From positions 1 through 64,000 of IMG/VR virus record IMGVR_UViG_3300042324_001793: DNA of 64,000 nt; one strand, given 5' to 3'. Shown here one piece after another: positions 16,294 through 23,209 of the stretch (position 1 is the first letter of the stretch; every line of letters starts with the position of its first letter). The position numbers and the translations under genes were made by a program. The notes beneath the pieces are model-generated. The model ran no database searches, was not told the origin of the DNA, and was given only the letters and a program-made list of their open reading frames with translations. This DNA comes from a virus.

Positions 16294-16539
16294 TTAGTTT
16301 AGTCGATTTTCATTCTTATCTAGCGCTGGATTAGCGAAGATCTTGATTTGCTTAACTGCCTCAATATGCTCATACATATAAGCTTCTAAATAGGCAATGA
16401 ACTCATCTAAGACTGGATTTGCTCCAAACATTTGATTCGAAAGGACTCGCTTCATTAGGGCATCTTTGTATTTGTAACCTAGATGAAGACGTTGGTCTTT
16501 TCTATTATACACTGTTTGGTATAGAGAGTTTCTTATCAT
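16294..16539 (-). CDS. Small unknown protein, 81 aa
   Basis: An 81-residue helical protein starting MIRNSLYQTVYNRKDQRLHL. Its start overlaps the end of the gp6-like gene by 4 nt and it ends 4 nt before the small terminase start, which ties it into the packaging/baseplate transcript. It has no membrane segment and no motif I recognise. It could be a tiny baseplate or head-completion factor. Confidence 0.6.
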   Translation of the reverse strand: MIRNSLYQTVYNRKDQRLHLGYKYKDALMKRVLSNQMFGANPVLDEFIAYLEAYMYEHIEAVKQIKIFANPALDKNENRLN

Positions 16540-18230
16540 AGTATGCCAGTATTTTTACGAACTACTTGTGCTTTAATTTGAATATTTAATGCACCTAATC
16601 CAGTATCGGAAAGGCCTTCAGCGTATGAGTTTCCTTGGCTGTCTTTCCAACCTCCTCGTAATACTGGGAATTCGTCTAGCCCAATAACAATATCGTTAAA
16701 GTCGTCAAGTCCAATAATCGAAGTAGAAGACGGGTTGGTTATTTTATCAAGCTCGTTAAGTTCACTTACGACATTAACGTTAACTGAGTCAACTCCATTA
16801 ATTGCTTCAATTACTGAAATAAGATCACTCTTTGGTACACGGTCATGTCTTTTTAATTTAATAAAGTAGTTACCGATGGCGTCCGCTATATCAGACTTAA
16901 CAATGTCAGTAGAAACATCGTCAAACATAATGATACTTACGTTTAGTGCGTACCTACTTATCTTAGGATCAAGTATTTTTAGATCAGACGAAATCATTTT
17001 TGTACCTGATTTTTCAATGTACTTCATTAACTCATTTTTCTGGAATGTTGTTAACTTAAAGTTACTTAACGGTAAGTTAAAGTAGTCAGTTCCATTATTA
17101 AACATTTGAGATACGTCTGGCACTAGGAATAAGTTAATCATTCTGGAATCTAGAATATTACCGTTTGCGTCCTGATCAAGGAATACTTTTATGGTTGAGA
17201 ACATTTGCATCTTCTGCAAAAGAACTTCATAGTTATCAATATTTACTAGGGCAAAATTCTTTGAGGCTTTTGGCGCAATTAGTCTAGTTAAGTTAGGATC
17301 CTCCGGGTCAACTCCAAAATTTGGAGGACTTACTGTTACGATTGAAAAATAGTCATTCATTAAGATTTCTTCCCCAATTGGAGAGAATCCAGTATCAGTA
17401 AAAGTAAATTGTACTTGTCTTGGGTCGTCTACTTTTACGTTTCCGAAAGCGCCGTCCGTATTTAAGTATTCAACGACGATAGTTGATCCAGTATTAGGAA
17501 TCTTTCCAAATGAGCCGTTTCCAAAATAGATGTCTAATCCATTTGTAATACCGGTTTTAGCAAGAAAGCATTTTCCGCCTCTTGGCATATCCAAAAGAGA
17601 CTCGTATTTTTGCCATTTTTCACCATTTATATAAACGTTTACCATGAAATTATCTAGGTAAAAATTGTTAGGAGCTCCCATTTGATAACTCTCAAAAGGA
17701 ATTCCCTTTGCCGTAAATGTTTGTGATTCGATTTGACCTTGTCTAATACTAAAAATAGCAGGAGTTTCTGTTCCAGTCAAGGCAAGTCTAACCTCTTCTT
17801 GCGTTAACTCAATTGCGTAAGTTAAGCCGTTATTTGCACAGGTGATTCTAAATAAATTATTGATTACGACCTTTGAGGCAGTAGGCTTTATTCCAGTTTT
17901 TCTGATTACTCTAATTTGACCAGTTGCACCGACTGCTCTGCTTGGATTGTGTCCAGCTAGGGTAGCTAGTGAATAGATTGATGAAACTCTACTTGCCTCA
18001 TTGATATTTAGCTCTGTGATTGAATCTTCAATGTAATAAAAGATAAGTTGACTCAAGTTCTCAACTACGATCAATAACTGACCGAATGGAGAAGCCGCGG
18101 TGAATACTGAGCGACTCTGTTTAAAAGTAGTTTGTAAGAACTGGATACTCTCACTAAGAATATCGCGAACTCGTATGCGAAGACTGGTGAACAGCCTGAG
18201 GTTTGTATTTTGATTAGTAAGACCTGCCAT
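16536..18230 (-). CDS. Baseplate wedge protein, gp6-like (baseplate J-like)
   Basis: A 564-residue protein. The N-terminal helices fit gp6/J-type proteins: FTSLRIRVRDILSESIQFLQ, and a core-bundle-like stretch FYYIEDSITELNINEASRVS (about 64-84). A beta-rich middle follows (about 100-300). The C-terminal half shows the J-like dimerisation pattern, with ISRYALNVSIIMFDD, then DAIGNYFIKLKRHDRVPKSD and IEAINGVDSVNVNV. In T4, gp6 forms the inner ring of the baseplate wedges around the hub. A late-promoter-like element lies 22 nt upstream. Length is close to T4 gp6 (660 aa). Confidence 0.8.
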   Translation of the reverse strand: MAGLTNQNTNLRLFTSLRIRVRDILSESIQFLQTTFKQSRSVFTAASPFGQLLIVVENLSQLIFYYIEDSITELNINEASRVSSIYSLATLAGHNPSRAVGATGQIRVIRKTGIKPTASKVVINNLFRITCANNGLTYAIELTQEEVRLALTGTETPAIFSIRQGQIESQTFTAKGIPFESYQMGAPNNFYLDNFMVNVYINGEKWQKYESLLDMPRGGKCFLAKTGITNGLDIYFGNGSFGKIPNTGSTIVVEYLNTDGAFGNVKVDDPRQVQFTFTDTGFSPIGEEILMNDYFSIVTVSPPNFGVDPEDPNLTRLIAPKASKNFALVNIDNYEVLLQKMQMFSTIKVFLDQDANGNILDSRMINLFLVPDVSQMFNNGTDYFNLPLSNFKLTTFQKNELMKYIEKSGTKMISSDLKILDPKISRYALNVSIIMFDDVSTDIVKSDIADAIGNYFIKLKRHDRVPKSDLISVIEAINGVDSVNVNVVSELNELDKITNPSSTSIIGLDDFNDIVIGLDEFPVLRGGWKDSQGNSYAEGLSDTGLGALNIQIKAQVVRKNTGIL

Positions 18231-18251
18231 TTAAAGTGTGACTTCTTTTAG

Positions 18252-18261
18252 GTTATTTATC
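18252..18261 (-). promoter_or_regulatory. Late-promoter-like element for the gp6-like gene
   Basis: The minus strand reads GATAAATAAC, then CTAAAAG, 22 nt before the start codon at 18230. It diverges from the tmRNA element at 18296 on the other strand. Confidence 0.65.
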
Positions 18262-18295
18262 AGTTGAGTAAAACGTTTATGAAGGGAAGCCTTTT

Positions 18296-18305
18296 GATAA
18301 ATAAA
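18296..18305 (+). promoter_or_regulatory. Late-promoter-like element upstream of tmRNA
   Basis: GATAAATAAA ends 21 nt before the mature tmRNA 5' end at 18327. Transcription from a T4-type late promoter would start shortly before the mature end, as expected for an RNA needing only short 5' trimming. Confidence 0.55.
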
Positions 18306-18326
18306 GGAGTATAATAACATTATTAT

Positions 18327-18693
18327 GGGGATGACCGGATTTGACAGGAATTATCGGTTACACCTGCACGCCGAGGAAGATGCTAAGACTCGTTAAAATG
18401 TATTAAAACTATAAGTGGCAACACTAATTTCTGGAGTCTAGTTAACGAAAGCGTTAACGCTCCTGTTACTGAAGAGCTTTTAGCTGCATAAGTGACCAAG
18501 CGGCAACTGCTTGACTAACCCAAAGTTGCAAAACCAGCATGGCGTAACGGCCAAGTCGAACCGTTACCGACTTTAGCTTTAAGTCGTTAAAGAATAAGAT
18601 ATTTGGTCCAGTTAGAAAATGGGACTAAGCGTGTAAACGAAGGTCTAATTAGAGGTTTTTTGGACGAGGGTTCGAATCCCTCCATCTCCACCA
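18327..18693 (+). ncRNA. ssrA: tmRNA (transfer-messenger RNA)
   Basis: A complete 367-base tmRNA. The acceptor stem pairs GGGGATG (18327-18333) with CATCTCC (18683-18689), with one G-U pair. Discriminator A and an encoded CCA (18691-18693) follow. The 5' part has the conserved GACCGGATTTGACAGG. The T-arm is GAGGG, loop TTCGAAT, CCCTC. The middle encodes a proteolysis tag (18417-18491), followed by G/C-rich pairings consistent with pseudoknots. tmRNA with SmpB rescues stalled ribosomes and marks products for degradation. It has its own late-type promoter and terminator. No smpB gene is seen in the window, so host SmpB is presumably used. Confidence 0.95.
18417..18491 (+). other. tmRNA tag-peptide reading frame, 24 codons
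   Basis: The frame starting at GGC (18417) runs to TAA (18489-18491). It encodes a tag that begins GNTNFW and ends EELLAA, the hydrophobic L-A-A end being that of degradation tags. The alternative frame beginning GCA stops after seven codons without an AA end. A glycine start is familiar from Bacteroidota tags, but 24 residues is long against the usual 8-15. The frame contains the palindromic GTTAACG/CGTTAAC hairpin. Confidence 0.75.
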
Positions 18694-18701
18694 CTTCGTA
18701 A

Positions 18702-18728
18702 AAGCCAGTCTCTAGGGATTGGCTTTTT
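18702..18728 (+). terminator. Rho-independent terminator of the tmRNA gene
   Basis: AAGCCAGTC (18702-18710) pairs with GATTGGCTT (18717-18725) across a 6-nt loop with one G-U pair, followed by further T residues. It lies 9 nt after the CCA end. Confidence 0.85.
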
Positions 18729-18755
18729 TGGTAATGGTAGAATTGAATAATGTCT

Positions 18756-18765
18756 GATAAATAAT
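18756..18765 (+). promoter_or_regulatory. Late-promoter-like element for the LamG gene
   Basis: GATAAATAAT lies 22 nt before the ATG at 18788, the first gene of the plus-strand fibre block. Confidence 0.65.
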
Positions 18766-18787
18766 TAGAAATTCAGTTTTACAATAA

Positions 18788-20419
18788 ATGGCAAATGGAG
18801 TAAAGTATTCTACTGGCTCAACCCCAGCAGGTTGCCTTAGAAAGGGCAATATGTTACTCGCGGTCGGGCAGCAAGATTACGGGACGTCCTTTTATTCGGG
18901 AGTTAATCCACCGGCTGGCGGATACACGATTTACGTTAATAAGGCAACTTCTGGTCCAAGCATACACTGCCCTCGAACTGATGCTGAACTGATTAGATTA
19001 ACTAATCAAATCGCTGGAGCAAATTACACAACAACAAGTCAGTGCTTTAGCTATTTAGCCTCGCAATCGGATAAGATAATAGTCGATTTAGCGTATCCTG
19101 ATATTGCGACCTCTGGTTTACTTTTAAAGTTAGACTCAAGTTTTACAGCGTCATATCCTAAAACTGGAACTACTTGGTATGACATAAGCGGAAATAGTTC
19201 AAATGGAGTAATTTATAATGGCCCAATATGGAATTCGAATGGGTATTTTGAATTTGATGGGATCGATGACTATGTTGATACAAATAAAACTTTTCAATTT
19301 ACTAGAGACAGTCAATTTTCAGTTTGTGGATTTATAAACATTAGAGATCATAAATCTAGAGCAAGCGCTGCTGCTGGTATTATAGGAAAGGGCCATTGGT
19401 ACTCTAATAGTTGGGATGTTTGGTTAAGTAACGATAATCGAATTTACTTTGAAACTAATGGAAATAGTAATCCAAATAACGTTCATTTCCTATATAGTGA
19501 TCCGTTAACAATAGACCGCTGGTATTTCTTCACCGCTATATATGAAAATGGTAGGAAACTTCTCTATCTCAACCACTCTCAATATGAAAACTTTGATGGA
19601 GGAGTCGGTGATTTCACGAACAATAATTCTGTATTAATTTCTAGGCGATATGATGACGTATATAGAAGCTTAATGGGATACGGGGCTAACTACTCAATAT
19701 ACGATAGGCAACTAGAGGAAACTGAAGTATTTCAAAACTATTACGGTGGAAATATTGCGCTAGACGGATTAGTCTTATCCGTAGATGGTGCAAATATTGT
19801 TTCTTATCCCGGAACCGGTTCTACTTGGTACGATATGACTCAAAGTGAGTACTCTGTTACTAATTGCAATATACAAAAGAGTAAAAATAACTACTATTCC
19901 TTATGGAGTAATGGAAATGACGCTGATGTTGCATCTTCCCCAATTCTAAACAATGACTATCATTCGGTAGAACTTCTGCTAATGTTTAAAGGCTCAGCGA
20001 CCTATCCAAACGGATACACTGGCAGTTGGGAACAATTTTTCGGTTATTTCAGCGCAGGCTCAGATCGATCACCGGGCGTTTGGAGATTTCCGTCAGCTAG
20101 ACTAATACACTGGCAATACGCTCCAGGATTCAACGGTCCTAATTTTGGAAAGAACTCAGCTAATGATGAGTTTGACCTAAATACTTATTATCATATCGTT
20201 GTAACAAAAGAAGGAGGCACCGTTAAAACTTACATAAATGGCGTTTTAACAAACACAGTCGGCGCCTCAAATCCTAAAACCGCAGGAGACTCGATTATCA
20301 GATTTTTTGACTATTACTCAGCCGATTTAATGGAAATTCAAGTATGCAGAATATACGAAAGAACCATATCTCAAGACGAGGTCTCTCTTAATTATGCAGC
20401 AGTAAAAAATAGAATGTAA
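18788..20419 (+). CDS. Fibre/adhesin protein with two LamG-like domains, 543 aa
   Basis: The N-terminal 105 residues form a module also present in the gene at 20534 (GCLRKGNMLL, GGYTIYVNKA, LTNQIAGANY). Two concanavalin/LamG-like jelly rolls follow: about 110-320 (WYDISGNSSNGVIYNGP, YFEFDGIDDYVDT, YSIYDRQLEETEV) and about 325-543 (WYDMTQSEYSV, YHIVVTKEGGTVKTYING, RIYERTISQDEV). LamG-type domains bind carbohydrate or protein ligands, so host-surface binding by a tail or capsid appendage is inferred, the shared N-terminus being the likely virion attachment part. A plus-strand late-type promoter precedes it. Confidence 0.8.
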   Translation: MANGVKYSTGSTPAGCLRKGNMLLAVGQQDYGTSFYSGVNPPAGGYTIYVNKATSGPSIHCPRTDAELIRLTNQIAGANYTTTSQCFSYLASQSDKIIVDLAYPDIATSGLLLKLDSSFTASYPKTGTTWYDISGNSSNGVIYNGPIWNSNGYFEFDGIDDYVDTNKTFQFTRDSQFSVCGFINIRDHKSRASAAAGIIGKGHWYSNSWDVWLSNDNRIYFETNGNSNPNNVHFLYSDPLTIDRWYFFTAIYENGRKLLYLNHSQYENFDGGVGDFTNNNSVLISRRYDDVYRSLMGYGANYSIYDRQLEETEVFQNYYGGNIALDGLVLSVDGANIVSYPGTGSTWYDMTQSEYSVTNCNIQKSKNNYYSLWSNGNDADVASSPILNNDYHSVELLLMFKGSATYPNGYTGSWEQFFGYFSAGSDRSPGVWRFPSARLIHWQYAPGFNGPNFGKNSANDEFDLNTYYHIVVTKEGGTVKTYINGVLTNTVGASNPKTAGDSIIRFFDYYSADLMEIQVCRIYERTISQDEVSLNYAAVKNRM

Positions 20420-20424
20420 TAAAG

Positions 20425-20520
20425 ATGGAACAAGTATATGGAAATTGTGCAGAATGTGAAACAAACGGGCCATTGGATAATCAAGGTTTGTGTTCGATTT
20501 GTGGTACTAAAGACAAATAA
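20425..20520 (+). CDS. 31-residue zinc-ribbon miniprotein
   Basis: ATG 20425 to TAA 20518-20520 encodes 31 residues with two C-x-x-C knuckles, NCAEC and LCSICG, 15 residues apart between their first cysteines' ends. This is the layout of a minimal zinc ribbon. It sits 5 nt after the first LamG gene and 13 nt before the second, in the same direction. Function is unknown; similar minute zinc proteins in phages may bind nucleic acid or other proteins. Confidence 0.6.
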   Translation: MEQVYGNCAECETNGPLDNQGLCSICGTKDK

Positions 20521-20533
20521 TCATTTATAATAA

Positions 20534-21514
20534 ATGCCAAATCTAATAAAATATTCAGTAGGTGCGACACCAGTAGGTTGCCTCAGAAAAGGCAATATGC
20601 TGATCGGCAATAATACAGCCGATTACGGGTCGACCTTTTTTAATGGTATCGATCCACCGACTGGAGGTTATACGATCTACTTGAATAAAGCATCACAGGG
20701 ACCAAGTATTTACTGCCCAGAGAATGATGCTAAATTAATTGAACGTACTAACCAAATTGCTGGAGCTAGTTATACGACAGTTGCTCAATGCCTAGCCTAT
20801 TTTGCTGGGCAAACAGATAAAATCGTGGTTAAGTCGAACTATGAGGGAATAGTTACTAGTGGGTTAGTTTTGAATTTAGACGCTGGTTTTTTACCGTCAT
20901 ACCCAACCACCGGAACTACTTGGTATGATGTAAGTGGAAATAATTCAAATGGAATATTGACAAACGGCCCTACGTTTAGTTCCGCAAATAGCGGTACAAT
21001 TGTTTTTGATGGGACAAATGACTATGCTGATTTTATTGCACCAGGCTTAGGGACTACGACTACCGTAGAGATGTGGTGTAAAATCGGAGCGGCATACAGC
21101 GGTAGAATGTTCTTCGGTTGGGACCGTTATGATGTTTGGTGCGGTAGCGGTACTTTAGGATTCAATACGGCAGCAAGCGATGTTTATGGTATATCAGCAT
21201 CCGCAGTTTCGGCATTAGGCTTAGTTAATAATTGGAAACATTATACTTTTGAAATGCGAAGTGATGTTGCATACACCAACAATAAAATTTATATTAACGG
21301 GGCTTCTCAAACACTATCGCAACAATTATCTTCTGAAAATGCTAGTGTTAGAAACTTTAATAGTGGTAACGGTAGAATCGCAATATGGAGGGCTACTGAA
21401 ACATCATTTCAAATGCCAATGGAATGTGCTATATTTAAAGTTTATAATAGAGCATTAACTCAAAATGAAATAACTCAAAACTATAACACAACAAAGGCTA
21501 GATTTGGACTTTAA
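20534..21514 (+). CDS. Paralogous fibre/adhesin protein with one LamG-like domain, 326 aa
   Basis: This protein is clearly paralogous to the 543-residue one upstream. The first ~105 residues align throughout (YSVGATPVGCLRKGNML, PPTGGYTIYLNKASQGPSIY, TNQIAGASY). A single LamG-like domain follows (about 110-326: WYDVSGNNSNGILTNGP, IVFDGTNDYADF, NKIYINGASQTLS, FKVYNRALTQNEITQNYN). The shared N-terminus with diverged C-terminal domain is typical of virion appendages that vary only their ligand-binding end. Ligand unknown. Confidence 0.8.
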   Translation: MPNLIKYSVGATPVGCLRKGNMLIGNNTADYGSTFFNGIDPPTGGYTIYLNKASQGPSIYCPENDAKLIERTNQIAGASYTTVAQCLAYFAGQTDKIVVKSNYEGIVTSGLVLNLDAGFLPSYPTTGTTWYDVSGNNSNGILTNGPTFSSANSGTIVFDGTNDYADFIAPGLGTTTTVEMWCKIGAAYSGRMFFGWDRYDVWCGSGTLGFNTAASDVYGISASAVSALGLVNNWKHYTFEMRSDVAYTNNKIYINGASQTLSQQLSSENASVRNFNSGNGRIAIWRATETSFQMPMECAIFKVYNRALTQNEITQNYNTTKARFGL

Positions 21515-21551
21515 TACACAACTAAAAATAAAAAAATAAAATAAAACAATA

Positions 21552-21815
21552 ATGGCAGAACAATACGAAGACCGAAGATTTGTTATCTTTAATGTTAGCG
21601 AACTATCAACAATTGATTTTGATCAAGTATTTGAAACTTCAGCGGACACCGTTCGAAAGTCAGTTAACGGGACTTTGACTTTTGTAAAATACGACTTGCC
21701 GATGCCTTCATCAGTTACGGCATTAACTAGCCGATCACAGGAGTACACGTTTTCGCAAATCGTACCTATCTTGGCAACCTCGGCTTGGACAGATAGTTCA
21801 ATAATGATACCGTAA
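21552..21815 (+). CDS. Small unknown protein, 87 aa
   Basis: An 87-residue protein beginning MAEQYEDRRFVIFNVSELST and containing DTVRKSVNGTLTFVKYD. It is mixed alpha/beta with no membrane segment. It lies after the LamG pair behind a very A-rich leader (AAAATAAAACAAT) without a Shine-Dalgarno sequence. It may belong to the fibre block as a small virion protein; no family is recognised. Confidence 0.6.
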   Translation: MAEQYEDRRFVIFNVSELSTIDFDQVFETSADTVRKSVNGTLTFVKYDLPMPSSVTALTSRSQEYTFSQIVPILATSAWTDSSIMIP

Positions 21816-21825
21816 TCATACTCTA

Positions 21826-21835
21826 AATAAATAAC
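21826..21835 (+). promoter_or_regulatory. Late-promoter-like element abutting a start codon
   Basis: AATAAATAAC ends only 3 nt before the ATG at 21839. If it works like T4 late promoters, transcription would begin at or just inside the ATG, giving a leaderless message. Confidence 0.45.
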
Positions 21836-21838
21836 TGT

Positions 21839-22585
21839 ATGAAGACACTTAATACTGATGACATTTTCTTAAGAAATTTAACCATTGCTCTGCTTGATCT
21901 GCTTAATGGTGAAATGGAAATGAGCTTATCCCGTGAAGATCACAAGGACACTTTCAAGGTTCCATTCGTTTATAATTACGGAACTGACGAGGGATTCCTA
22001 AAGGATTTCTATATTGGACTTCCGGATAACTGCCGAATTCCGGTAGCTGAAGGAACCTATGACATTATCCCTAGAGGAATCGTTACTCTTTCTAGTTTCC
22101 AGGTAAAATCATCTGACATGACTAACAAATTTGTTAGAGGTAGTTTTACTGAAACTGAACGTGGATCAAACGATCAAAATATCTTAACTGGATACTCTGC
22201 TCAACTCTTCTCTATTCCATTAGCGGTTAAGTTCGATGTAAAGATTATATGTGATAACTTAAATAAAGCATTTAAAATCGCTGAAAATATGTTGACAATT
22301 AACTACTCAAACCGGGTGGTTTACTTTCAATACAATGGAGTTAGGATTCCAGCTCAACTGCAATTCCCTGCATCAGAAACAATTGATAAACAGTACAAAT
22401 TCAGCTTAACCGATAGTAACAAAATTAATATTACTCTTTCAGTTGACGTTGAGACCTATTTACCGAGCTTCGAAAAGACCTCTAAACGTAAGAGCTCAAA
22501 TGTAATGGAGCGAATTAACGTAAACCGTAAAATTGACGGTGGAGACTTAACGGTTGGTAGCGGTTGGACTGATCAGAATAGTTAA
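21839..22585 (+). CDS. Tail terminator/completion protein, gp15-like
   Basis: A 248-residue protein. The order of blocks resembles T4 gp15: an N-terminal helix IFLRNLTIALLDLLNG, then TFKVPFVYNYGTDEGF, a basic/Pro segment (DNCRIPVAEGTYDIIPRG), and the strand-rich LFSIPLAVKFDVKIICDNLN. The helix FKIAENMLTINYSNRVV and the closing ITLSVDVETYLPSF complete the pattern. In T4 gp15 caps the tail tube and sheath and joins tail to head. The call rests on pattern memory rather than alignment. It converges with the tube-like gene on the other strand, sharing 4 bases. Confidence 0.55.
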   Translation: MKTLNTDDIFLRNLTIALLDLLNGEMEMSLSREDHKDTFKVPFVYNYGTDEGFLKDFYIGLPDNCRIPVAEGTYDIIPRGIVTLSSFQVKSSDMTNKFVRGSFTETERGSNDQNILTGYSAQLFSIPLAVKFDVKIICDNLNKAFKIAENMLTINYSNRVVYFQYNGVRIPAQLQFPASETIDKQYKFSLTDSNKINITLSVDVETYLPSFEKTSKRKSSNVMERINVNRKIDGGDLTVGSGWTDQNS

Positions 22586-23199
22586 TCAAAGTCTAATTCT
22601 AAATCGAAATTGTAATACTTAAACGTTGCAGTAAACGTTGTGAATTGTGGAGTGATTGATGAATAAGATAAATTCATTTCACTTAATGACGTTAGCATTG
22701 GTCGATTGAAAATAATCGAAGAAACTGCATAACCTTCATTGTTTAGAAGAGTCAGCCTGATTGGCTGAAAGAACGGGTGATTTCCATTTGACATTGCTGG
22801 CACGGATAGTGCTTGGCCTAATGAATTTCTTCCAGTATTTTCAGTAGAAACATTGGCTGGGTCCAAGTAGTTAAGAGCATTATCTAAAAAGATAAAGTAA
22901 TTCAAATACGCGTCTGTTAACTTAAACGTCACCTTTAACTCTCTAGTAAATTGATCAGCTATTGGTTTTGAGCTCTGTAATTCTTGAGTTTTTCCAAGTG
23001 TCCTAGTTTGAGTAGGAAGAACTGAACTAAATCCTGGAAAGTTTACACTTTGCACAGTGGATGCCATAAAGTCCGGAAGAGACTTGTAAGGTAGCAGCAG
23101 ATTTCTGTAATATTTACTGTACTTCTCCTGTACAGCAGAATTAAAGAAATCTGCTGGAAAGTTTATAAAAAAGCTGTTCTGTCTAGAATTAAGTATCAT
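22582..23199 (-). CDS. Tail-tube-like protein (gp19/gp54 type)
   Basis: A 205-residue beta-rich protein. Features shared with contractile-tail tube proteins are an early strand/loop SVNFPGFSSVLPTQTRTLG, a long central strand ELKVTFKLTDAYLNYFIFLD, and a closing pair with alternating aromatic residues (TTFTATFKYYNFDLELDFD). Such proteins form the hexameric tube or its baseplate-proximal cap. I cannot distinguish tube from baseplate-tube initiator. It is the last structural gene before the enzyme block and is separated from it by 10 nt. Confidence 0.5.
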   Translation of the reverse strand: MILNSRQNSFFINFPADFFNSAVQEKYSKYYRNLLLPYKSLPDFMASTVQSVNFPGFSSVLPTQTRTLGKTQELQSSKPIADQFTRELKVTFKLTDAYLNYFIFLDNALNYLDPANVSTENTGRNSLGQALSVPAMSNGNHPFFQPIRLTLLNNEGYAVSSIIFNRPMLTSLSEMNLSYSSITPQFTTFTATFKYYNFDLELDFD

Positions 23200-23209
23200 A
23201 TAGAATTAT

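Noticed and set aside
18231-18787. Additional tRNA genes near the tmRNA
   Set aside because: Apart from the tmRNA acceptor and T-arm, no second set of T-loop and acceptor stem was seen in the intergenic DNA.
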